Shown here one piece after another: positions 1 to 11,480 of a DNA stretch of 64,000 nucleotides; the stretch's first letter is position 1, and each line of letters opens with the position of its first letter. The translations under genes and the position numbers were made by a program. The DNA comes from Hemerocallis citrina (lineage: Eukaryota; Streptophyta; Magnoliopsida; Asparagales; Asphodelaceae). The notes beneath the pieces were generated by a model, which was not told the origin of the DNA, did no database searches, and was given only the letters and a program-made list of their open reading frames with translations. The DNA is taken from assembly GCA_017893485.1 (NCBI GenBank), contig CM030367.1:143643767-143707766 (forward strand), given 5' to 3'.

Positions 1-1439
1 CCTTCGACGAATCGGCTATCTTGAGGATCCCCTGGGAGCAGAATGCCCAGGTCGATGCCCTATCAAAGTTGGCTTCCTCATCCTTCGAAGGTCTCGACCG
101 CACGGTCCTGATCAAAGTCCTATTGAAGCCGAGCACAGACATCCCGGAGGTTCTGTGTGTTGAAGACGGAGCTCCTCCCAACGACTGGACCACTCTTATC
201 AGAAAATTTCTAATCAAGGGAGAGCTCCCCGAAGACCGGGCTGAAGCGAGGCGGATCAGAGTCCGATCTGAAAGATTCACAGTAATCAATGCCACCCTCT
301 TCAAAAGGTCCTACACCACAACGGACAACCGACCCTATCTCCGCTGCCTCACCCCAGACGAAGCCAAATATGCTCTCAAAGAGCTACACGAAGGGATCGG
401 CGGTTGCCACATGGGGAGCCGCTCGCTCGCGCAGAAGGTTTTAAATCACGGGTACTATTGGCCCACCATGTTGCAAGACGCCCTCGCTTTTGTGAAGAAG
501 TGCGGTCCCTGCCAACGGTTCTCCCCCATCAAAAGGGCTTTGCAAGCAAATCTCCGCTCTATGGCCAGTCCGACCCCCTTTGCCATGTGGGGGATGGATC
601 TGGTAGGCCCCTTCCCGAAGGCAACGAGCCAACGAAAGTTTCTCATCGTGGCGATCGACTACTTCACGAAGTGGATCGAGGCGGAGCCATTAACAACGAT
701 CACCAAGCAACAGATTCAACAGTTCTTCTGGAAACACATCGTCTGTCGGTTCGGGATCCCTCAAGTGCTCATCACGGATAATGGGACTCAATTTACAGGT
801 AAGCATTTCCGCAAGTTCTGTGAAGATCTCGGGATCCAGCAGCGCTTCTCCTCACTATGACATCGCCAGTCCAACGGTCAGGCAGAGAATGCAAACTGCC
901 AGATTCTTGACGGCCTCAAGAAGTGACTCGATAATTCCTCTAAGGGGCTATGGGTCGACGAACTGCCAAGTGTTCTCTGAGCCCACCGGACAACAAAAAG
1001 AATCCCGACGGGAGAATCGCCCTTCAACCTGACATACGGCGCAGAGGCTGTCATTTCCCTGGAGATCAAGATCCCCTCGCCCCGGATCATGGCATTCGAC
1101 GAGGCAAGTAACTCTCTACAGCTGTGAGCCGGCCTGAATTTCATAGACGAGGTCAGGGAGAAGTCAGCCATTAGAAGGAGCATCTACCAGCAAAGGATCG
1201 AAAGGTTCTACAACAAGAAGGTGCGCCCAACTAACATCAAACTCGGGGATCTTGTCCTCCGAAAGCTGACGGTATCCAATCCCGGCCAGAAAAGAAAGTT
1301 GGCACCAAACTGGGAGGGCCCCTACAAGGTATCAGAAGTCGTGCGCCAAGGCACGTACCGCCTGACCAACGCCGAAGGCAAGCCAATCAAGAGGCCATGG
1401 AATGCGGAACACCTCATCAAGTTCTTGGGAGGAGAGTAG
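1..1439 (+). pseudogene. Tat-lineage Gypsy pol 3' end (element A): end of second RNase H plus integrase, decayed
   Basis: The frame that enters at the window edge encodes the tail of the Tat-type additional RNase H (QVDALSKLASSS), then the integrase zinc-binding region and core. The integrase triad is still legible: Asp in GMDL near 595, Asp in ITDNG at 777 and Glu in GQAEN at 885, 36 codons after the second Asp. The basic C-terminal region (NWEGPYKV) ends at TAG 1437. Reading frame is kept throughout but broken by four in-frame TGA codons at 858, 924, 978 and 1125; the ones at Arg or Trp positions are explicable by single transitions. It is therefore a dead copy. The closest relative in this window is the integrase of element C (44788-46359). 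Gag and the rest of pol lie to the left of the window. Confidence 0.93.
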
Positions 1440-1579
1440 CCTCCATGTAAATTATCAAGATTGTAATCGGCACGTTGTGCCTTGTCTTTTGTAAAATTCA
1501 AATGTATTGTAAATATGCCAGCTTTCTTAAAACAAGCATGTGGCTTCTTATTTTGTTACAAGCAAAGAACATATCTCGA
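1440..1579 (+). other. Spacer after element A pol
   Basis: AT-rich untranslated sequence between the integrase stop and the first tandem array. It resembles in position the short spacer after pol in element C. No gene is seen. Confidence 0.5.
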
Positions 1580-1990
1580 GCTCGGCACTTAGATAGCATC
1601 GCGAGCCAGAAAAGCTTCCCTTACAAGCTTGGGGCTCGACGCTCGGATAGCATCGCGAGCCAGAAAAGCTTCCCTTACAAGCTTGGGGCTCGGCACTCGG
1701 ATAGCATCGCGAGCCAGAAAAGCTTCTCTTACAAGCTTGGGGCTCGGTGCTCGGATAGCATCGCGAGCTAGAAAAGCTTCCCTTACAAGCTTGGGGCTCG
1801 GCGCTCGGATAGCATCGTGAGCCAGAAAAGCTTCCCTTACAAGCTTGGAGCTCGGCGCTCAGATAGCATCGCGAGCCAGAAAAGCTTCCCTTACAAGCTT
1901 ATGGCTCGGAGCTCGGATAGCATCGCGAGCCAGAGAAGCTTCCCTTACAAGCTTGGGGCTCGGCGCTCGGATGGCTCAGCCTGTTTGATT
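1580..1990 (+). repeat. 54-bp tandem array (about 7.5 copies) in element A 3' region
   Basis: The word GATAGCATCGCGAGCC recurs with its first base at 1592, 1646, 1700, 1754, 1808, 1862 and 1916: a strict 54-bp period. A degenerate last copy starts near 1970. Because 54 is a multiple of 3, several frames stay open through the array and give 18-residue protein-like repeats; I regard these as a by-product. Tat/Ogre-lineage elements are known to carry tandem arrays between pol and the 3' LTR. The core (GCTCGG...CGCGAGCC) reappears in the arrays at 11100-11480 and 17251-18200 of the same element. Confidence 0.93.
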
Positions 1991-2004
1991 TGTAATAACG
2001 TACA

Positions 2005-2755
2005 TCCAATCAAACAAAAGAGCATCCCCATGCCCGCACCGTTTTTCCTGAGAACAAGTGCGGGAGCTCGGCATCGACCTCGAGCAAGGCAAGGGCTTTC
2101 TTCAAGGCTCCTCGGCCTTGACGCTCGGCAGCGACCCTCTGCTACGCCTGCAACTGGCTTTCTCACCGGTATGGTGGCTCGGCATCCGTCCCTCGCTCGG
2201 TTTGGGCTTCTTCAAGCCCATCAACCTATGTACGAGGCAACATCTACCAGCCACGCCGGCATCGTCTTTCCTGAGAACAAGTGCGGGAGCTCAGCGTCGA
2301 CCTCGAGCAAGGCAGGGGCTCCTCGGCCTTGATGCTCGGCGGCGACCCTCTGCTACGCCTGCAACTGGCTTTCTCACCGATATGGGGCTCGGCATCCGTC
2401 CCTCACTCGGTTTGGGCTTCTTCAAGCCCATCAACCTATGTACGAGGCAACATCTGCCACCATCTTTTCTGAGAACAAGTACGGGAGCTCGGTGTCGACC
2501 CCTAGCAAGGCAGGGGCTTTCTTCAAGGCTCCTAGGCCTTGATGCTCGGCGGTGACCCTCTGCTACACCTGCTACTGGCTTTCTCACCGGTATGGGGGCT
2601 CGGTATCCGTCCCTCGCTCGGTTTGGGCTTCTTCAAGCCCATCAACCTATGTACGAGGTGAAACCCGCCAGCCACGCCCGTACTGTCTTTTCTGAGAACA
2701 AGTGTGGGAGCTCAGCGTCGACCTCGAGCAAGATAGGGGCTTTCTTCAAGGCTCC
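2005..2755 (+). repeat. 223-bp tandem array, left part
   Basis: The landmark GAGAACAAGTGCGGGAGCTC occurs at 2050, 2273, 2471 and 2694, giving spacings of 223, 198 (internal deletion) and 223 bp. Each unit has a conserved run ending in CAACCTATGTACGAGG. Reading frames through it are fragmentary and repeat-derived. The array is cut at 2755 by a solo LTR and resumes at 6057, with target duplication GCTCC on both sides (2751-2755 and 6052-6056). Confidence 0.92.
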
Positions 2756-5700
2756 TGTAATGCCCTGAATCCCAAATACAACTGAATTCGAGATGTTCTA
2801 CAGATCTTTCCACTTCACTTAGTACAATTTTACAAGGAAATTTGAACTTTTCACTTTACATCAGAGTTTACATAAAAACATTACACTTTACATTGCACAG
2901 CGGAAGTAAAATTTACAACAATTAAATAAATGTACAACAACATTGTATAATCTTTAAGCATCTGTTCCTCTTTAATCTTTATCATGTCATTTACCTGCAT
3001 ATAAGACTGTGGGTACGTCAGTTTATTCAACCGACGAACATTATACATGGACATCCTCTCTATGCCGAAAATAGTATAACTCATTTTCCATATTTAACAA
3101 ACACAAACTTGTCACATATCAAACTAAAGGGAATACCCTATTGATGTCATGTTGTGATTGTGCACTTAGTCCTTAATGCAATTATTTATATTACATGACA
3201 CTAATGCACACTTGTTCAGATTCTATGCATCCCATACTACATAGGTCCGAGGGCAAGCCTCTTAGTCGTTCTTCATCTTTGTAGGGTTCAATCCATTGCC
3301 ATGACTTAATCTGCTACTGTAACTACGGTGAGTATCCTAGATAATCTATGAGTACAAGCACGTGCATCGGACCCTGGAGGGGAATTCCACGCCATGTCTT
3401 GACTCATCAAGCATGCATTCTGTGACAATTCAGCCTCCTCCCTGAACACGATCCTCTTGCAGTCACCAAACATCCCACAAGCGTTGCTAAAGTCCGATCA
3501 TTACTAAGTTGTGCCCATGCCATGGCTTGACTCATCAAGCATGCATTCTGTGGCTCACACACCCGCACCGTAAACTCTAACTCTCATACTTGTGTTTTTC
3601 TCTCACTTTCATCACGTCTTCACTATGCACTATTCCTTAGTTTATATTAGAATCATGAACAAAATCAAAGCTCTAGAGTTAGCCTCTCCACTAAACCGGA
3701 CTTATTCATTCATTCAAACATGACCAACCTTGGTCTTTCATTTCAAATTTCATTTCTTTCCAAATGCCGGGGGAGACTTAGCTACTCTTTTGTTTCAATT
3801 CCAATTCACATTTTCTAAAGTTGAGCGTTTCCAACTCATAAGTTCACACGTTGAGTTATCATACTCAAAAGTATTTCTCTTTTCCAATCATGATTTCTAA
3901 ATCGTTCAATAGTCCATAATTATACATTAAATTCAACTATCCATCATGTAATTCATGAAATGTTATTTTCATATTAAAAACCACATCACTAGTTATTCAA
4001 TCAAAGATGAATATTTACACATCATAATTTGTCACACCATTCTCCAATGAGAATAATTCACATCGCTTCATATGATTCCTTTTTATTCGTATTTCTTTTC
4101 TAATATTCCATTTTAAGTCTTTTGTAAAATACAACTTTATACAAATGCAAATGTAGAACTTATAGTTCTAAATTATGCTTTTATTCTCTAAACATACACC
4201 ACTTCATGCAAATAGTTCTCAAATCAATTTTCATAAACTCCACATATTTTTAAGATAATAATCATATTTTTTCCATATTTTTTTGATCATTAAAACTCCC
4301 AAAAAAAATATTTTTACCACAACATAAACCACAGCCGAAGGCCAGAGTCGAACCAGCGACCACAGGAAAAACCACCCAAGGCACAGGCCACTAGGTCGGA
4401 TGCTACATGCGTTATAAGGAGGGCTGAGAGCGTTATATGCTCTCGGCTGCTGTTTTTATAATTTTTGAAAAAAAAGAAACAAAAGTATGGTGCCACAGGG
4501 GTTCGAACCAGCGACCTAGGGCTCCGAACACCCACTGTAGCAAACAGAGCCGTCCCAAGCACTTGAGCTATGCGCTCGGGTTGTCAATGGTACAATTCTA
4601 AGTTTATTTAAATCAATCATTTCTGTTATCAAAACGTTTCGATGTTCAACTAGTCCTCATTTCATTTTGCCTTTATAAAAATTACTGTAAAATTCTAGAT
4701 TGATTCTTCCTCACATAATTTACACACCAGTATGTAAAAATAATTTTTTTTAACAATAAAAACATATTTTTCATAAAATTAATTCGAATTCTACATTATA
4801 ACTACCACATTTCTTCCTTTCGACATTTCTTAACAATTAACATCTCAAATCTCTTTACTAGCAATTCTTCATATTAATTTCTGTTTTTAATCGTTTACCA
4901 AACATACAAATCTATATTTTAATTCATTTCAATAAAACACAAAGATTCATTTAACACATAAAGTAGCATTGATAATCTACTAACTTTTGTGTACATAATT
5001 TGTGATGTAGATAATGAAACTTCTCCAATAATTTATGGCTATAATCGATTCACACACAATTTTGCCTTTACTAATAGAACCACATACAATTGCACATCCA
5101 TATGTCAATCAATCAATAAGTCATTTTCCAATTAAATGTGTACTCTTATTAATCTTTTTCATGCTTCATTCATTCAATTTAATCTAGCATACATTCCTAA
5201 TTAGAAACATGGAAAATTTACCCACCTTATTGAAGAAAATTACAATTAGCAACCTCCTAAACGAATGTCCTTGCAACGAGAGCGATTCCCCTCCTCGTCG
5301 ATGCGCACAAGCCAACCCGAGAACTCCACAAAGCCAAACCGAGAGCACCTTCCCTTGATAGCCGGCCTCTCCCCTTCTTGATGCAAGCAAAAATCCCACA
5401 CAATCTCTCAATCTTTTACTCTCTTACTAACTACTAGATACTTGTATTTTAACTATAGGTTTGGAAGAATTAATTTGCACAAGAATACTAGCCAAAGGGG
5501 GGGTATTTATACTAAAAAAATAGGAGAATGGATGGCTAGGATTGAAGTAGGAGTTAGGAACAAATGACTTAGATTTAAGGAGGAGTTACACTAACTACCC
5601 ATGATCAAGTAACCATCTCCACCATGATCCCACTCAAATTTTCCCATTCCCTCCAAAAGCCACAACCGGCCATGCTTTGTGTGCAGTTGCACGTGTACGT

Positions 5701-6051
5701 GCAATGCACCTGCATGCAATTGCCTCCAAAAATTTGTACATTAAATTTTGTATAAAAATAATCTTTAAATTGTATTCTACATTACAAGTTGTATTTTAAA
5801 TTAAATTAACTCATGGGCTTTAGTTTATGGGCCAAAATAATAATTTTAAAACAAAATAAATGAATTAAATTTTGGGCTTTAAGAAAAAGGCTTTTTGTCT
5901 AATTGAAAGAAGGCTTTGTATAAAAATAATTAAAAAGCACATATTTAAATATCTATACTCATCTCAATGAATTTAATTATCAAAATATTGCACGTGCACA
6001 CTACGTGCAAAATAAACAATTTTGCATTAAATGAAAAATCGGGGCATTACA
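2756..6051 (-). mobile_element. Solo LTR of a Tekay/Del-like Gypsy element, inserted in element A array
   Basis: The 3296-bp block begins TGTAATGCCC and ends GGGCATTACA, and is flanked by a perfect 5-bp duplication GCTCC. No internal protein domains or primer site are present, so it is a solo LTR. Orientation is minus: the reverse complement of its first ~110 bp matches the 3' end of the element D LTR (59275-59384) with few differences. A TATAAATA box on the minus strand (plus 5505-5512), followed by a pyrimidine-run context like D's, supports this. Both also share two copies of a GAATGCATGCTTGA-type motif (here near 3410 and 3530, D near 58595 and 58725). Same family as D but diverged and longer. 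Confidence 0.93.
4318..4585 (-). mobile_element. Two tRNA-like (SINE-type) modules inside the solo LTR
   Basis: On the minus strand, 4582-4485 carries an A-box-like TAGCTCAAGTGCTTGGG followed about 50 bp later by the B-box GGTTCGAACCC. A second module at 4410-4318 has an A-box-like AGTGGCCTGTGCCTTGGG and B-box GGTTCGACTC. The pair resembles RNA polymerase III promoters of tRNA-derived SINEs. I could not fold either into a tRNA, so functional tRNA genes are unlikely. I did not see a counterpart in the element D LTR, which suggests a later insertion. Confidence 0.45.
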
Positions 6052-6056
6052 GCTCC

Positions 6057-6850
6057 TTAGCCTTGACGCTCGGCGACGACCCTCTGCTATGCCTGCAACT
6101 GGCTCACTCACCGGTATGGGGGCTTGGCATCCGTTCCTCGCTCGGTTTGGGCTTTTTCAAGCCCATCAACCTATGTACGAGGCGACACCCGCCAGCCACG
6201 CCCGCACCATCTTTTCTGAGAAGAAGTGCGGGAGCTCGGCGTCGACCCCGAGCAAGGCAGAGGCTTTCTTCAAGGCTCCTCGGCCTTGACGCTCGGCGAC
6301 GATCTTCTGCTACGCCTGCAACTGGCTTTCTCACCGGTATGGGGGCTCAGCATCCGTCCCTCGCACGATTTAGGCTTCTTCAAGCCCACCAACCTATGTA
6401 CGAGGTGACACCCGCCAGCCACGCCCGCACCGTCTTTTCTAAGAACAAGTGCGGGAGCTCGGCGTCGACCTCGAGCAAGGCAGGGGCTTTCTTCAAGGCT
6501 CCTAGGCCTTGACGCTCGGCGGTGACCCTCTGCTACTGGCTTTCTCACCGGTATGGGGGCTCGGCATCCGTCCCTCGCTCAGTTTGGGCTTCTTCAAGCC
6601 CATCAACCTATGTACAAGGCGACACCCGCCAGCCACGCCCGCACCGTCTTTCCTGAGAACAAGTGCGGGAGCTCGGCGTCGACCTCGAGCAAGGCATGGG
6701 GCTTTCTCCAAGGCTCCTCGGCCTTGACACTCGGCGGCGGCCCTCTGCTACACATGCTACTGGCTTTCTCCCCGGTATAAAGGCACTGCAACCCAGAGCA
6801 AGGCTGCAGCTTTCTTCAAAGCCGCTCGACCAATACGCTCGGTTATGACC
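6057..6850 (+). repeat. 223-bp tandem array, right part
   Basis: Continuation of the array of 2005-2755 after the solo LTR. The GAGAA(C/G)AAGTGCGGG landmark lies at 6218, 6441 (first base changed to A) and 6655. The last unit degenerates after about 6760 into sequence with only scattered matches. No gene is seen. Confidence 0.9.
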
Positions 6851-7300
6851 TACTGCCATGTTTCAGCAAAAAATTTTATTAAGGTTTAGAGCGTCCGCCT
6901 TCGGCAGACGCCCCGAGCTTCGAATCGATTTGTTGACCACCCTCTCACCCGCGAACAACTCGGGGTTTACGTCTTTCACAAGCCTAAACCCTGAATTGTT
7001 CGAGGGTGGCAGGGGGGCCATCGACCCTCTGCTCTCTCCGTCCCGGGCCAAACGCTCCGAGCCTTCGAGCTATTCAGCTGACCCTTCTCTCGCCCGCGAG
7101 CAACTCGGGGTTTATGGCTCTTACAAGCCCAAAACCCCGAATTATTCGAGGACGGCAGAAGAGCCACCACGCTTCGGCTCTCTCCGAACCCTCGAACTGA
7201 TCTGTCGGCCCACCGTTCACCAACGAACAACCCGGGGTCTCATAGCTCTAAAAGCCTAAACCCCGAATAGTCCGAGGGTGATCGGTGTGCCTCCGATCCA
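6851..7300 (+). repeat. Degenerate hairpin-containing repeat, three copies
   Basis: Three diverged units are marked by GA(A/G)CAACTCGGGGTTTA-type words at 6952, 7098 and 7225 (spacing 146 and 127 bp). In each unit that word is followed about 15-20 bp later by its imperfect inverse (TAAACCCTGAATTGTTC-like), so each could form a stem-loop. No coding potential is convincing; the overlapping reading frames are repeat shadows. Confidence 0.7.
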
Positions 7301-7704
7301 GAGTACCCGGAAATATTTTGGTTCTCTGGGCACCCGCCTTCGGCAGGAACCCGAGTCAAACGACTTACTGCCTGACAACCAACAAGGAGAGTGGGGATTA
7401 TATAGCCCCCTGAGGCCCACATTTATTACGTCTGGGAATATGAAACGACGGAAGGCGAAACGTCGCCATAAATGTTCATGGGAATGCGAAACGTCGCTAT
7501 TTATTGTTTATCGAAAATCTAAACACCGCGACATTCATGCCCGTTACAACAAGTCACCTCGGAGGCGACCTCCTGCACAATGGGCTCGGCAACCATCCCT
7601 GGCAACCGAGACAATCAGAGCACGAAAAATCAAATGTTCTTATTATTACTCATTGCTTACAACTCAATGAACGTCGGTACAAATACAAGGAAAAAACTCA
7701 CAAC
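7301..7704 (-). other. 3' flank of the element A antisense gene
   Basis: Low-repeat sequence between the hairpin block and the end of the antisense gene. It contains two copies of a GCGAAACGTCGC-like word near 7455 and 7487. It probably holds the 3' untranslated part of the antisense transcript, but I see no decisive signal. Confidence 0.35.
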
Positions 7705-10700
7705 TCACTCGCACTCAGCTGGGAACTCGAATTCGAGGCTCTTATCACGCTCGGCCGGACCGGCCTGGGAAGATACTCCCGCCATCGAGCTTCCTGCATC
7801 GTCAGGCTGGGCTTCATCCAATAAGAATGTCAAAGACCGCCCTGGGGTCGAGTTGCTTGCCTCTTTGATCAGACCCGCGCAGATCTCCAACTCTTTCTCC
7901 ACAACGGTCTTGCGAAGAAAAGACTCCGAAGCCGAGCGCTCGTTTGAGGCATCCGAGGTGGACCAGTCCGTCTCGATTACCCACCAGTCCTGGTCGGCTA
8001 CGGCTTTCTTCATACGAGCCACCTCCAGGCCGAGCTCCCTAGACTTTTTCAGAAAATAATTTATAGTGGCCGCTCGGTCCAGAGCCTGTTTTCGTTGGCA
8101 AGCCAAAACTGCCTCCCAGGCCTCCTTCCCCGCTCAAACCAGAGGTACATTGGTAGAAACAGGGTCGGCGACCCGGGTCCCGTGCATCTACCAAAAGACG
8201 AGAGCAAACATCACAAAAAACACAAGTCTTGAAGAGTCGGCCCAAAAAAGTAAATTTCATTTCTTTCAAAAAAAATTGATACAAAAGCCGCAGGTGGCCA
8301 GTCCGCTTAAGGCATTTACATCAAAAATAAAGAAAAGAAAAAGAAACAAAAATAACTAGTCTATTCTTGAGGGGGGGTGGCACCTCTTCTTCGCCCTGGA
8401 CGCCCCCTATCTCGCCGCCACCAGGGGTCGGCGAAAGATCCGCCTGCCATCCGTAGTAGAAGTGGTCCACACTCTGCTCTGGATAGATCTGCTTAAAGTG
8501 TGACTTGGCCTGATCATACGCCTCGTCCTACGCTATCATCAGAGCTTCCCCCGAAGCCGCCTCCATCCTCTTCAGAGCCTTCCTCCCTTTCTCCGCCTCG
8601 GCCTCGATCTTCCCCTCGAGACGCTCTATGTCCTCCTTATGGATTTTGCAGAGCGATTCTATCTGAGCCTCGTGGACGGCCACCATAGTCCGAGCCTCTT
8701 TCAGCTCATCCGTAACCTTGTTCAGGTCATGGAGGTACTTCTCCGCATTCCTCCTCTCGATGTAGATCTCCTTCTCCAAGCACTTTTGGAAGTGCTGGCC
8801 ATGGAGCATCGCCTGTCCGAAGGGGAAAATATCAGAAAAATTTTGCCAAGTTCAAAAGAAAGTAGTGCTAAGCCAACTCACCGAGATGTGCACCTGGGAC
8901 CACCGCATATAGGCCTGGTCCGCCGTCTGCACTGCCAGAGCCATCAGATCGCGCTCGGTGGTGGCCTTCGTGACGAACTCGACCAACACAGGTCCATCGA
9001 GAAGAGAATCCCCCCGCATGATCGACCAATCAGGAGCAAAGGGTAGCATACCCTGCTTGCCCACCATCTGCTCGGCGGTCGGTCGTGGAGGTGGGAGCCT
9101 TTTTTCCGGGGCATCAACTATCTTGCCCGAGCTGCCCCCAGCGTCCCGAGCCGCCTTCGACAAATGGGAGTGATGCCTCTTGGCCCTTTTCGCCGGAGAA
9201 GGCTCCTCGGCCACCGGGGCCAGCCCCTTGGCAGACCCTCCGGCCTGGGCAGCCAGCTTCTCCTTCTCGGCCGCTATCCTCTCCTGCTCGGCCTTCTTCC
9301 TCTTCTCTGCCCTCGCCTTCTCGGCAACGGTTAGCAATGCCCGCCTGTCGTCCACCTGTTCGGTAGTCATCCCTGCAAAAATAGAAAGGAGAGGGGCTAA
9401 CGTTAACACGAAGGCAGAAAGATGCAAAAATTCGGAAAGAAACATACTAGGGTCGGCAGGACTCAGTCCGGCCCGGGCGAGGTGTAGCTCGGTCACTCGA
9501 GGCCATGCGATATTATGCCACCCAACTATCTTCTCCACCTTCTTCCACTCCTTGGCGATCAAGTCGCTCCACTTCGGAGGCTTGTGGTTCGGTTTGACGA
9601 AGTTCCACCTGGTCGGAATTTCCCAAGACCCCCCAGTCCGAACCACGAAATACTTCTCTTTCCACCCCTTGATAGAATCTGGATGGCCGTGCATGACCTT
9701 CTTGTGCGGCCTGGGCGAAAAGTAAAAAATCTCCTCCTGATCTCTGAGCGAGCTGATCCCAAGAATGGCTCGGAAATACGTCAACCTAGGCTTCACTTTC
9801 TTCTCTTGGCACTTCAGGATAAAGCAAACCAGGTGTTTCCAAGAGTTCGGGCCATACTGCATGGGGCATAGCTTTGCCCAGTTCAGAACCCTCTTAACGA
9901 TGGGATGCAGGGGCAGCCTCAGTCCCGAAAGGAAGGCATCCTCCGGGAACATACAATAACTCGGCGCAAGAGTCGTGGTGGAATACCAGGGCTCAGAATG
10001 AAGACCTCGAACTCCTGCAGAATGAAGTAGGCGACCCTCATGATGTTAGGATTGTCTGCCTTTAAGATACAAGGGATGCTATCCATACGAATCTTCACCC
10101 GAGTGTCTTCGCCCGGCACAGGAGGGATTGGTTCGATGTCCTTGATATCATCGGGATACATCCGAATCGATCCCGAATTTTTAAAGGAGATCTGGGGAAA
10201 CTCAAGACCCGGTCTAGGTGCATACTCATCTGGTGAGGAAGGACTGTGTGGGATGGTCAAGACCTTCTTCTTTCGACGAGGGCGAGCCTTCTGCTCGGAA
10301 GATGGCATCGACAAAGGGGGAAGGGGTGGAAAGTCTTCTCTGACCCCTACCGACCTTCCCGCCGTGCCTTGGCCACGCCTTCTTGAGTAGCCTCCCATTT
10401 GTCACCATCATCCTTCTCATCGTCAACATCCTGGACCTCGGGATCCTGACCCTCCTCGTCTTCCTCTTCATCCTTGGTACCCTGCTCCTCCTCTTCCTCG
10501 TCGCCCCCTCCTCCTGATCCTCCTGATCCTGCACCTCCTCGTCCTCGCCGTCCCCCTCTTCCCCTTCCTCCTCCTCTTCGCCCTCATCCATGGGCTCCTT
10601 TCCCGGCCTTCTAGATCTCAACGGGGACACCACGAATACTACGTTGTCACCACCATCCGACCTAGGGTCGGACAGGACCTCCTCCTTCACCTTATACTTG

Positions 10701-10786
10701 CTTAAAGACGAGGACGTCTCTGACTTGGACTCCTCCACGGAATGGCCTGACGAGCTAGCCTCGGATTCGGACTGAGTGCGCGACAT
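7705..10786 (-). pseudogene. Antisense gene of Tat element A (PF04195-like domain plus coiled coil), spliced, decayed
   Basis: Read on the minus strand from ATG at 10786: an acidic Ser/Glu-rich N-terminus, then a block like the 'putative gypsy type transposon' domain (PF04195, Transposase_28; FPEDAFLSGLRLPLHP, then a Trp-Lys motif DSIKGWKEKYF), a Lys/Ala-rich linker and a charged coiled coil. Two introns are visible: 9447-9373 (donor GTATGT, acceptor TTTTTGCAG, phase 1) and 8881-8813 (donor GTGAGT, acceptor GGACAG, phase 0). A further acceptor-like site (TTTTGGTAG) precedes a last exon near 8187. Breaks: frame shifts near 10400 and 10000, TAG at 8530-8528 and TGA near 8140. Extra antisense ORFs are a known feature of Tat-lineage elements; their function is unknown. 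Element C has the homologous gene at 52516-49415. Confidence 0.8.
9450..9952 (-). CDS. PF04195-like exon of the element A antisense gene
   Basis: This is the best preserved piece of the antisense gene. It carries the LRLPLHP core, a conserved NSWKHLVCF stretch, the ISSL-to-FYFSPR block and the GWKEKYF motif, ending at the GTATGT donor (9447-9442). The same order of motifs is seen in element C (LRFPLHPF, NTWRHVNAFLLQC, DSIKGWKEKYFIL). The first residues are open upstream, so no start codon is claimed for the exon. Confidence 0.75.
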
Positions 10787-10925
10787 TACTAAAATGGAAA
10801 TACTAACCTGAGACATAAGAGTGTACGATCACCGGAAAGTATCGCCGACGGCAAGTAAGATCCTGCTCTTGTAAAATTGGAAAGTGAGTAAAAAAGTGAA
10901 GAAGAAGAAATGAGGAGGGGGAAGG

Positions 10926-10937
10926 GGATTTATAAGG
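10926..10937 (-). promoter_or_regulatory. TATA-like box upstream of the antisense gene (element A)
   Basis: On the minus strand the sequence CCTTATAAATCC lies about 145 bp upstream of the antisense ATG at 10786. A comparable box (GGTTATAAGT, plus 52721-52730) lies about 205 bp upstream of the equivalent point in element C. Function is inferred from position only. Confidence 0.45.
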
Positions 10938-11099
10938 AGAAAACGACTCCTCGATTTCCGCAAAAAATATCTGGCCGTTGGATCTTAACTACCAAGATCT
11001 GACGGCCACCAAGATCTGGAGACGCTTTGATCCTTGCGCTCCTGACGTCAGCAATGGGCATGAAATTACCCCACTACTCCCAGGCCTTTTTCCTCCTAC
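10938..11099. other. Spacer between antisense gene promoter and 110-bp array
   Basis: Contains an imperfect duplication around GATCTTAACTACCAAGATCTGACGG (10980-11015) but no gene. Confidence 0.35.
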
Positions 11100-11480
11100 C
11101 GATTTTTTCGACAAGTCAAGAGAGCTCAGAGCTCGGACGGTATCGCGAGCCAATAATTCCTCTTCTATTTCACAGAAGGGTCGACGCTCGGATCGCATCG
11201 CGAGCCACACTGCTTTCCCTATTGCTCAAGGGAGCTCGGAGCTCGAATGGTATCGCGAGCCAATAATTCCTCTTCTATTTCACAGAAGGGTCGACGCTCG
11301 GATCGCATCGCGAGCCATACTGCTTTCCCTATTGCTCAAGGGAGCTCGGAACTCGGATGGTATCGTGAGCCAAAAATACCTCTTCTATTTTCACAGAAGG
11401 GTCGACACTCGGATAGCACCGCGAGCCACACTGCTTTCCCTATTGCTTAAGGGAGCTCGGAGCTCGGATGGTATCGCGAG
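11100..11480 (+). repeat. 110-bp tandem array of element A, left part
   Basis: GGAGCTCGGA(A/G)CTCG recurs at 11231, 11341 and 11452 (about 110-bp period). Each unit contains two GCTCGGAT(A/C/G)G...CGCGAGCC cores, so it is a doubled 54-55-bp module. It is interrupted after 11480 by a solo LTR and resumes at 17251, with GCGAG duplicated (11476-11480 and 17251-17255). Confidence 0.9.

Noticed and set aside
404..781. 125-codon frame overlapping the integrase
   Set aside because: Shadow frame of the conserved integrase coding sequence.
1475..2332. Open frames giving an 18-residue protein repeat
   Set aside because: The 54-bp array is open in several frames on the same strand, as expected from base composition and period.
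1580..2755. Regular repeats that could suggest a CRISPR-like array
   Set aside because: Contiguous tandem repeats without unique spacers, inside a plant retrotransposon.
4485..4582. Possible functional tRNA gene
   Set aside because: A- and B-box words are present, but I could not form acceptor, anticodon and T stems together.
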